From Congregibacter sp. (GTDB lineage: Bacteria > Pseudomonadota > Gammaproteobacteria > Pseudomonadales > Halieaceae), in NCBI GenBank assembly GCA_013911345.1, contig JACETJ010000029.1, positions 1-12,148 on the forward strand: 12,148 nucleotides of DNA, in the 5' to 3' direction. Every line of letters starts with the position of its first letter. Within the stretch, counting starts at the first letter, position 1. This document shows positions 6,169 through 12,148 of this stretch, piece after piece. The notes under the pieces were generated by a model. That model was not told where the DNA came from and made no database searches. It saw only the letters and a program-made list of their open reading frames with translations. The position numbers and the translations under genes are program-made.

Positions 6169-7251
6169 GTGACCCGTTTACTGCTTATTATTGCTTTTTG
6201 CTGTTCGGCTGGCTGTGCGCCCGCTACGGTCTCGCCTCAAAAAACGGTAGCTGATGTTCAGCCCGCCTGGGACTCGGTTGAGCCTCTGCAGATTGCTCGT
6301 GTGCCTGTCCCGCCCGCCCTGGACATTGCTGTGGAACTCTTTGACCCCGGTGTCCCGCAAGAAGATAACTCTCCGATCGCGGCAGTCAGGCGGCTCGAAA
6401 GCCAGCTGTTGGCGGGTGAGTTGAGAGACACGCTCATGCGCAGCAATCAGTGGGGTGTTATCCGGATGGTGCCCGAGGTCTCCGCGCTCGTTCCGGTATC
6501 GATTCGTACACAAATCCTGCATTCGGATGGCAGAGATCTGATGCTGCATGTGCGGGCTGAGGATGCGCTGGGCAGCCTCTGGTTCGATCAAGCATTTGCG
6601 TTTCGTCAGGATTTACAGGACAGAGCTGGCTTCGCGGGCATTTTCAATGGTGTGAGCAATCGGTTGTTGGCAATCTGGAGTGATATGAGCCCGGACGGCC
6701 GACGCAACTTGATTGAGGCAGCCGCTGTGGCGTACGCCGAGACCCTGGCGCCGGCGGCGTTCTCGGGAATGATTGAACGGTCAGAGAGTGGTTGGCGGTT
6801 GGTGCGTTTGCCGGCGGCCGATGATCCCATGCTTGGGCGAGTCGAGCGTATTCGTAACCAGGAGTATCTTTTCTGCGACACCATCGACGAGCAGTACGTC
6901 GACTTGGCAAGTCGGGTTGGACCCACCTACGCTCTTTGGCGAGAGGCCACGCTTGAACAATCTGAATGGCTGGAGCGTTATGAGCGAAGGGCCGCAAATC
7001 GTGAAGAGAACGAGGGTGACAGCGAATTCTCTCGTATGCAGGCCGAGTACGCCGCCTATCGTTCATTTCGTATGCAGGAGCAGGCCCTGTTCGAACTAGC
7101 TGAAGCCTTTGACGGAGAGAGTCAGCCCACGGTGATGCAGACACAAGATCAGGTCGTTCGTCTCGAGGGGACCCTAGAATCCCAGTACGACACATGGCGC
7201 CGTTTGCTGCGTGATATTTATCTCATTGAGCGTGGGGTAGCGACGCCGTGA
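6169..7251 (+). CDS. Uncharacterised lipoprotein, coupled to rlmKL
   Basis: I do not recognise this 360-aa protein. Its N-terminus VTRLLLIIAFCCSAGC has a short basic start, a hydrophobic core and a lipobox-like SAGC with Cys16, followed by Ala-Pro, so an outer-membrane-bound periplasmic lipoprotein is likely. Residues about 30-150 look strand-rich (e.g. LDIAVELFDPG, IRTQILHSDGRDLMLHVRAE). The C-terminal third (about 240-350) is charged and helical, rich in Glu, Gln, Arg and aromatic residues, and may form a coiled coil. GTG 6169 lies 1 bp after the stop of the first lipoprotein. GTG 6157 inside that gene is possible and would add MHSK. The stop TGA overlaps the rlmKL start as GTGA, which implies translational coupling to a ribosomal RNA methyltransferase. 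That linkage need not mean a shared function. Confidence 0.75.
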   Translation: MTRLLLIIAFCCSAGCAPATVSPQKTVADVQPAWDSVEPLQIARVPVPPALDIAVELFDPGVPQEDNSPIAAVRRLESQLLAGELRDTLMRSNQWGVIRMVPEVSALVPVSIRTQILHSDGRDLMLHVRAEDALGSLWFDQAFAFRQDLQDRAGFAGIFNGVSNRLLAIWSDMSPDGRRNLIEAAAVAYAETLAPAAFSGMIERSESGWRLVRLPAADDPMLGRVERIRNQEYLFCDTIDEQYVDLASRVGPTYALWREATLEQSEWLERYERRAANREENEGDSEFSRMQAEYAAYRSFRMQEQALFELAEAFDGESQPTVMQTQDQVVRLEGTLESQYDTWRRLLRDIYLIERGVATP

Positions 7252-9413
7252 CCCATCGGTTTTTGGCTACCTGTCCCGCTGGCGTCGGCGTCTATTTAGC
7301 TCAAGAGCTGCGCCAACTGGGCGCCGAGTCGATTGTTGAGAGGCCGATAGGAGTTGCCTTCGAGGGAGCTTTGGGGCTCGCCTATCGAGCCTGTTTATGG
7401 AGCCGGATGGCGAACCGGATTGTGCTTGAGCTGGGAGCTTGGCCTGCGCAGTCTGCGGACGACCTCTATGAAGTAGCAAGCTCCATACGCTGGACTGAGC
7501 ACGTATCGACGAGCGGTTCGCTGATGGTCGATTTCTCGGGGCGAAGTGCAGACATTCGTAATGCACAGTTCGGCGCCCGACGCATTAAAGATGCGATCGT
7601 TGATCAGTTCCGCGAGGCGGGTCTGAACCGCCCAATGGTTGATGTGAAAGAGCCGGACTTGCGAATCGTTGCGCGACTTCAAAAAGGCTCGATCTCGATC
7701 GGTTTGGACCTCAGCGGGGAAAGCCTGCACCGCCGTGGCTACCGATTGAGTGGGGGGCTGGCGCCGCTGAAGGAAAACATCGCGGCGGCGGCGCTTTGGG
7801 CGGCTGGATGGCCTGAGCGGAGTCAGAATGGTGGTGCGTTGCTTGATCCAATGTGTGGTTCTTCGACGCTGTTGCTTGAAGGCGCGATGATGGCACTGGA
7901 TCGAGCACCGGGGCTCCTAAGAACCACTTTTGGCTTCCATGGCTGGATGGGGCATGACGAGCAGCAGTGGCACGTCATTCGGGCTGAGGCAGAGGCGCGC
8001 GCCCGTGCAGCTGGCACAGCGGACATCGAGATCAGAGGGTATGACGGTGATATTCAGGCAGTCCGTCGATCTCAGGAAAATATTGCTCGGCTCGGCTTAG
8101 AGGAAATGGTTCGCATACGATGCAAGGGACTCGAAGCGGTGGTTAAGCCGACGCACCGAGCGCTTGATGGTGGGCTGGTGGTGGTTAATCCGCCTTGGGG
8201 GGAGCGAATGGGGGACTCTGATGCCTTGCCTCACCTCTACAATGCCCTCGGGGGGCTTCTGAGTAGTGAGTTCAATAACTGGTCCGCAGCGGTGCTCACC
8301 TCTGACATCAGTCTGGGAAAGGCAATGGGCCTTAAAGCCGCCAAGCGGCACCGGTTTCACAATGGGCGTTTAGAACTGCACTGCCTGCAGTTCGAGCTCT
8401 CAGATGACAACCGATTCAAGCCGCTGGCTGACGCGACGACAACTCCGCTGGTATCCGACGTGACCCAGCCTCTCTCTGATGAAGCAGAAGTGGTGGCTAA
8501 TCGACTCAGGAAGAACCTGCGCAAGCTTAAACCGTGGTTAAAGCGCGAGGGTGTGTCCTGTTATCGGATTTATGATGCCGATATCCCCGAATACTCCGCC
8601 GCGATAGATGTCTATGAGGGCCGACTTCACATTGCAGAGTATGCTGCGCCCAAAGAAGTGCCAGAAAGCAAAGCGCAGCGTCGGTTGGCCACATTGGTGG
8701 AGGCTGCACAGCAGGTCTTTTCGGTAGCGTCCGACAGCGACTTTGCCGTCAAGAAGCGGCTTCGGCAGAGGGGCGCTGACCAATATCGGCGCTTGGCCGA
8801 GAAGCGGGACCGGCTGGTGGTGCAAGAAGGCGCCGTTAAGGTCTTGGTAAATTTGCACGACTATCTCGATACCGGCTTGTTCCTGGATCATAGACCCCTG
8901 CGGTTCTGGCTTGGCAAAGAAGCCAAAGACAAACACTTTCTCAATCTATTTAGCTACACCGGCGTGGCAACGCTGCATGCTGCTTTGGGTGGGGCGACGA
9001 CCAGCACCAGCGTCGACAGCTCCGCGACGTATCTCGACTGGTTTCAAGCCAATTTGGCGCTCAATGGCCTGTCTGATCGTCAGCACCGGGGTGTCAGGGC
9101 AGACGTCCGCGCATGGTTGGAGCAAGATACGCGCCTTTACGATGTCATCATGGTAGACCCGCCGTCTTTCTCGAATTCCAAGGGCGCGCCGGATTTTGAT
9201 GTGCAAAGGGATCACCTGCCTCTGCTGCAACTGGCCATGGCGCGCTTGAGCCCGGAAGGTGTGCTGTATTTCTCGACCAACTACCGCCGATTCGAGTTGG
9301 ATGCCGCGCTCGTCGATACTTGGCAAGTGACAGACGTCTCACAGGAATCTATTCCCGTGGACTTTGCCCGCAATCAGCGAATACATCGCTGCTGGCGGCT
9401 CAGGCACGCATAA
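7248..9413 (+). CDS. rlmKL: 23S rRNA methyltransferase RlmKL (m2G2445 and m7G2069)
   Basis: The 721-aa product combines two methyltransferases that modify 23S rRNA of the large subunit precursor. The N-terminal RlmL half has a THUMP RNA-binding domain (about 45-155) ending in DLSGESLHRRGYR. It continues with APLKENIAAA, SAM motif DPMCGSSTLLLEGA (Asp200) and catalytic motif NPPWGERMG (Asn314), and should make m2G2445. The motif usually reads NPPY; here Trp replaces Tyr. The C-terminal RlmK half has an RNA-contacting region with CYRIYDADIPEYSAAID, SAM motif NLFSYTGVATLHAA (Asn566), and catalytic motif VDPPSFSNSK (Asp637), and should make m7G2069. E. coli RlmKL is 702 aa, so this is full length. 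The start is GTG 7248, overlapping the upstream lipoprotein stop by 4 bp, which suggests translational coupling. I see no frameshift. Confidence 0.97.
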   Translation: MTHRFLATCPAGVGVYLAQELRQLGAESIVERPIGVAFEGALGLAYRACLWSRMANRIVLELGAWPAQSADDLYEVASSIRWTEHVSTSGSLMVDFSGRSADIRNAQFGARRIKDAIVDQFREAGLNRPMVDVKEPDLRIVARLQKGSISIGLDLSGESLHRRGYRLSGGLAPLKENIAAAALWAAGWPERSQNGGALLDPMCGSSTLLLEGAMMALDRAPGLLRTTFGFHGWMGHDEQQWHVIRAEAEARARAAGTADIEIRGYDGDIQAVRRSQENIARLGLEEMVRIRCKGLEAVVKPTHRALDGGLVVVNPPWGERMGDSDALPHLYNALGGLLSSEFNNWSAAVLTSDISLGKAMGLKAAKRHRFHNGRLELHCLQFELSDDNRFKPLADATTTPLVSDVTQPLSDEAEVVANRLRKNLRKLKPWLKREGVSCYRIYDADIPEYSAAIDVYEGRLHIAEYAAPKEVPESKAQRRLATLVEAAQQVFSVASDSDFAVKKRLRQRGADQYRRLAEKRDRLVVQEGAVKVLVNLHDYLDTGLFLDHRPLRFWLGKEAKDKHFLNLFSYTGVATLHAALGGATTSTSVDSSATYLDWFQANLALNGLSDRQHRGVRADVRAWLEQDTRLYDVIMVDPPSFSNSKGAPDFDVQRDHLPLLQLAMARLSPEGVLYFSTNYRRFELDAALVDTWQVTDVSQESIPVDFARNQRIHRCWRLRHA

Positions 9414-9419
9414 CGAAAT

Positions 9420-9440
9420 CCCATCACTGGAGATGGTGGG
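9420..9440 (+). repeat. Hairpin just after rlmKL
   Basis: CCCATCA (9420-9426) can pair with TGGTGGG (9434-9440) through seven pairs, one of them G-T, around a 7-nt loop. It lies 7 bp after the rlmKL stop. A G-rich stretch rather than T-run follows, so it may mark a 3' end or a weak, possibly Rho-assisted, termination point but is not a classical intrinsic terminator. Confidence 0.35.
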
Positions 9441-9491
9441 GGTCGGCGTGAGTGAGATCCATGACGGCCATCCTCATATCAGGCGCAAATC

Positions 9492-9520
9492 CTGTCTCTG
9501 CTTAGCTTCGATGCTATACT
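9492..9520 (+). promoter_or_regulatory. Extended -10 promoter for the leuCDB operon
   Basis: TATACT (9515-9520) matches five of six -10 bases and has a TG one base upstream (9512-9513), the extended -10 form. At 17 bp before it, CTGTCT (9492-9497) matches three of six -35 bases. Transcription would start near 9527, leaving a leader of about 84 nt. The leader holds a short hairpin, CAGGA with TCCTG (about 9552-9568), but no leucine-rich reading frame. The rest of 9414-9610 shows no gene. Confidence 0.6.
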
Positions 9521-9610
9521 CCGCGCCTTTTTTGGAGCCCGAGCGCGTGGCAGGATCGCGTGTCCTGTTCGGTGCTTCGGTGACCCATTTAGCAGCGAGA
9601 GTTCGGTGTC

Positions 9611-11050
9611 ATGGCAAAAACCCTCTACGACAAACTATGGGATGCCCATCTGGTTGAGCAGCGCGAAGACGGTACCGCGTTGATTTACATCGACCGCCAT
9701 CTGTTACACGAGGTGACCTCGCCCCAAGCATTTGAGGGGCTCGCTCTGGCGGAACGTGGTTTGTGGCGAAAAAACGCCAATTTGGCGGTCCCGGATCACA
9801 ACGTCTCTACAGTGAAGAGCGAGAGAGATGCTGGCTTGGCAGCGCTGCCTGATGCGGTATCACGCTTGCAGTTGCAAACGCTTGATGACAATTGCGAGGC
9901 CTTTGATGTGGTCGAAATACCGCTCAACGACGCGCGTCAGGGGATCGTCCATGTCATGGGGCCCGAGCAGGGCGCGGTGTTGCCGGGCATGACTGTTGTA
10001 TGTGGTGACTCCCACACTTCTACGCACGGTGCAGCTGGCGCCTTGGCCCAGGGTATTGGCACTTCCGAGGTTGAGCACGTGTTGGCGACCCAGTGTCTGA
10101 TCCAGAACAAAATGAAGAACTTTCGCGTCGAGGTGACGGGTCAGTTGGTTGCGGGTGTGACCGCAAAGGATATTGCGCTGGCGGTCATAGGGCAGATTGG
10201 CACTGCGGGCGGCACGGGTTTCGCGATTGAGTTCTGTGGCGCGGCGATTCGGTCTCTCAGCATGGAGGGCCGCATGACGCTGTGTAACATGGCGATAGAG
10301 GCCGGAGCCCGCTGTGGTTTGGTGGCTGTCGATGATGTGACGCTGGATTATTTTCGTGACAAACCGTTGGCGCCCAAAGACGCTGGTTGGGATGCCGCCG
10401 AGGCCTGGTGGAGAACGCTTCATAGTGACGATGGCGCCGCTTTTGATCGGAGCATCGTGATCGATGGCGCTGCTATCGAGCCTCATGTTACCTGGGGAAC
10501 CTCCCCGGAGATGGTGGCCTCAGTCAATGGCCGCGTGCCTTCCATGGCCGACATGCCAGATGAGACCGCTCGGATCGGGTTGTCCAGAGCGCTCGACTAC
10601 ATGGGCCTGACAGAAGGTATGGCGATCTCGGATATTCAACCCGATGCCATTTTTATTGGTTCCTGCACTAACTCACGCATAGAAGACCTCAGGGCTGCAG
10701 CGCAGGTGCTTGAGGGGCGTCAGGTAGCGCCCTCTATTCGAAAAGCGTTGGTGGTGCCGGGGTCCGGGCTGGTCAAGGCTCAAGCGGAAGCGGAGGGGCT
10801 TGATCGCATTTTTATCGATGCGGGAATGGAGTGGCGTGAACCGGGCTGCTCTATGTGTCTGGCGATGAATGCCGATCGCTTGCTCCCCGGCGAGCGATGC
10901 GCGAGCACCTCTAATCGTAACTTCGAGGGGCGCCAGGGAAGCGGTGGCAGGACCCACCTGGTCAGCCCGGCCATGGCAGCAGCAGCAGCGGTGGCGGGGC
11001 GGTTTGTATCGGTGGTGGAAGCCACCCAGAACGGGGGCAGTGGAGCATGA
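9611..11050 (+). CDS. leuC: 3-isopropylmalate dehydratase large subunit LeuC
   Basis: LeuC pairs with LeuD to form isopropylmalate isomerase, which converts 2-isopropylmalate to 3-isopropylmalate in leucine synthesis in the cytoplasm. The 479-aa product is a little longer than E. coli LeuC (466 aa). The aconitase-type [4Fe-4S] cluster ligands are Cys352 (in [11 protein letters not shown]) and Cys413 and Cys416 (in GCSMCLAMN). Family segments include [15 protein letters not shown] at the start, [20 protein letters not shown] in the substrate region, and NRNFEGRQG near the end. The ATG has a GAGAG ribosome site 9 bp upstream. It is the first gene after the promoter at 9492-9520 and overlaps leuD by 4 bp (ATGA), supporting balanced production of both subunits. 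Confidence 0.98.
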   Translation: MAKTLYDKLWDAHLVEQREDGTALIYIDRHLLHEVTSPQAFEGLALAERGLWRKNANLAVPDHNVSTVKSERDAGLAALPDAVSRLQLQTLDDNCEAFDVVEIPLNDARQGIVHVMGPEQGAVLPGMTVVCGDSHTSTHGAAGALAQGIGTSEVEHVLATQCLIQNKMKNFRVEVTGQLVAGVTAKDIALAVIGQIGTAGGTGFAIEFCGAAIRSLSMEGRMTLCNMAIEAGARCGLVAVDDVTLDYFRDKPLAPKDAGWDAAEAWWRTLHSDDGAAFDRSIVIDGAAIEPHVTWGTSPEMVASVNGRVPSMADMPDETARIGLSRALDYMGLTEGMAISDIQPDAIFIGSCTNSRIEDLRAAAQVLEGRQVAPSIRKALVVPGSGLVKAQAEAEGLDRIFIDAGMEWREPGCSMCLAMNADRLLPGERCASTSNRNFEGRQGSGGRTHLVSPAMAAAAAVAGRFVSVVEATQNGGSGA

Positions 11051-11697
11051 AGCCGTTTACCACCCACCAGGGCCTTGTCGCACCGATGGATCGAGCAAAT
11101 GTCGACACTGATTTGATTATTCCAAAGCAGTTTTTGAAGTCGATCAAGCGTTCTGGTTTTGGGCCTAACCTCTTCGACGAGTTGCGATACCTCGATGAGG
11201 GTGTGCCGGATGCGGATAACAGCCAGAGGCCACTCAACCCCAAATTCCCGCTGAACATGCCGCGGTACCGCGGAGCCTCGATTCTCCTCGCTCGCGAAAA
11301 CTTTGGTTGCGGATCGAGTCGTGAGCATGCGGCGTGGGCGATGGACGACTTCGGTTTTCGGGCTGTGATTGCACCCAGTTTTGCAGATATTTTTCGATCC
11401 AACGCGCTGAAAAATGGCATCTTGCCCGTGGCCTTGTCTCAGGTTCAGGTGAATACGCTATTTGAAGCGCTTCATGCTGAGGTCGGCTATAGCCTGACCG
11501 TTGACCTTGAGACCTGCACGGTTTCGTTGCCCAACGGCGAGATATGGGCTTTCGAGGTCGATGCGTTCCGACGGGACTGTTTATTGAAAGGGCTCGATGA
11601 TATTGGCATTACGCTTGAGCGCGCGGAGGCCATTGAAACATTTGAGCGTCAGCACCGTGATCGCTTCCCATGGGTGTTCGAGGATATTTCACTGTGA
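11047..11697 (+). CDS. leuD: 3-isopropylmalate dehydratase small subunit LeuD
   Basis: The 216-aa product is the small, swivelling subunit of isopropylmalate isomerase; E. coli LeuD is 201 aa. The sequence shows the family opening with [20 protein letters not shown], the segment [13 protein letters not shown], and the substrate-binding loop [14 protein letters not shown]. The continuation [20 protein letters not shown] is also typical. The start ATG 11047 overlaps the leuC stop by 4 bp. GGAG lies only 1 bp before it, so re-initiation by ribosomes finishing leuC is likely. The stop overlaps the leuB start by 4 bp. Confidence 0.98.
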   Translation: MKPFTTHQGLVAPMDRANVDTDLIIPKQFLKSIKRSGFGPNLFDELRYLDEGVPDADNSQRPLNPKFPLNMPRYRGASILLARENFGCGSSREHAAWAMDDFGFRAVIAPSFADIFRSNALKNGILPVALSQVQVNTLFEALHAEVGYSLTVDLETCTVSLPNGEIWAFEVDAFRRDCLLKGLDDIGITLERAEAIETFERQHRDRFPWVFEDISL

Positions 11698-12148
11698 CAC
11701 GTAGCGTGCTGCTTCTCCCCGGTGACGGAATCGGACCAGAAGTGGTGTCTGAAGCTAGGCGTGTGCTGGAGTCGGTCAGTGAGCGGTTTGCTCTTGAATT
11801 GGTATTCACTGAAGGCAATCTCGGTGGGATAGCGATTGATCTCGAGGGACAAGCCTATCCGGAATCGACTCGGGCATTGGCGCGCGACGCCGATGCGATT
11901 TTGCTCGGTGCCGTGGGCGGCCCCAAGTGGGATGGGCTGCCAGCTTCTGATCGCCCTGAGCGAGGGTTGCTGGCCATTCGATCAGATCTGGATTTGTTTT
12001 GTAACTATCGCCCGGCGCTACTTTTTCCGGAATTGGCGGCAGCCTCGAGCCTGCGACCAGAACTGGTGTCGGGACTCGATATACTCATTGTCCGAGAGTT
12101 GACTGGCGGTATTTATTTCGGAGAGCCCAGAGGCATCACCGCCAAGGC
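11694..12148 (+). CDS. leuB: 3-isopropylmalate dehydrogenase LeuB (3' part outside window)
   Basis: I translated this by hand. It starts at GTG 11694, overlapping the leuD stop as GTGA, and is open for 151 codons to the window edge. LeuB oxidises and decarboxylates 3-isopropylmalate with NAD to give 2-oxoisocaproate. The sequence has the N-terminal [28 protein letters not shown], an Arg-containing substrate loop ([17 protein letters not shown]) and [15 protein letters not shown], all standard for LeuB. The catalytic Lys/Asp region and the dimer arm lie beyond the window. The GTG start with a 4-bp overlap suggests expression depends on translation of leuD. Confidence 0.96.
   Translation, partial: MTRSVLLLPGDGIGPEVVSEARRVLESVSERFALELVFTEGNLGGIAIDLEGQAYPESTRALARDADAILLGAVGGPKWDGLPASDRPERGLLAIRSDLDLFCNYRPALLFPELAAASSLRPELVSGLDILIVRELTGGIYFGEPRGITAK

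Noticed and set aside
6644..7195. 183-aa open frame on the minus strand
   Set aside because: It is antisense to the second lipoprotein gene. I considered it because that lipoprotein is unrecognised, but the plus-strand frame has a signal peptide and tight coupling to rlmKL, while this one is Arg/Pro-rich without a motif.
9420..9440. Intrinsic terminator after rlmKL
   Set aside because: The hairpin is real, but the sequence after it is G-rich, not a T-run, so I list it only as a hairpin.
9511..9657. Possible leader peptide before leuC (frame starting MLYSAPFLEPE)
   Set aside because: Its ATG lies inside the predicted -10 region, it lacks a Leu cluster, and it runs into leuC in another frame.
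9860..10486. 208-aa open frame on the minus strand
   Set aside because: It is antisense to a clear leuC gene and carries no family signature.
10972..10995. GCA/GCG trinucleotide repeat in leuC
   Set aside because: It encodes the Ala-rich [10 protein letters not shown] segment common near the LeuC C-terminus, so it is not an unusual repeat.

Overview
The window reads as a gammaproteobacterial chromosome segment, GC-rich by eye. The best taxonomic clue is the rlmKL gene, in which two 23S rRNA methyltransferases are fused, an arrangement typical of Gammaproteobacteria. A SutA-like small protein and a PlsC of the KHQSTWE type fit the same class. A marine Cellvibrionales/Halieaceae-like lineage is a guess and cannot be settled from this sequence. 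There is no sign of a mobile element, phage, CRISPR array, tRNA or rRNA.

Left part (1-3606, all minus strand). Read from right to left, four genes follow a short divergent intergenic region. They are a 108-aa basic protein with a SutA-like RNA-polymerase-binding motif, a 474-aa fusion of an SRPBCC lipid-binding-type domain to a DHRS12-type short-chain dehydrogenase, an epoxide hydrolase of the microsomal/juvenile-hormone type, and a PaaI/THEM4-like hotdog thioesterase cut by the window edge. The last three are closely spaced (53 bp, then 1 bp) and look co-transcribed. Together they suggest turnover of a hydrophobic epoxide-, carbonyl- or acyl-CoA-type compound, but the substrate cannot be read from the sequence.

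Middle part (3607-9413, plus strand). After the divergent promoter region come a PlsC-type lysophospholipid acyltransferase and a METTL7-like SAM methyltransferase. Two unrecognised lipoproteins follow, and then rlmKL. The second lipoprotein gene starts within or next to the end of the first, and its stop codon overlaps the rlmKL start (GTGA), so these three genes are probably translationally coupled.

Right part (9414-12148, plus strand). A 197-bp gap holds a good extended -10 promoter and leads into leuC, leuD and the first 151 codons of leuB, which overlap in turn by ATGA and GTGA. LeuC and LeuD form isopropylmalate isomerase and LeuB is 3-isopropylmalate dehydrogenase, so this is the distal leucine pathway without leuA. 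No leucine-rich leader peptide is visible.

The window is mostly ordinary core genome. The most unusual items are the SRPBCC-DHRS12 fusion, whose SDR domain appears to lack the conserved catalytic Asn, the SutA-like protein heading that gene group, and the uncharacterised lipoprotein pair locked to rlmKL.
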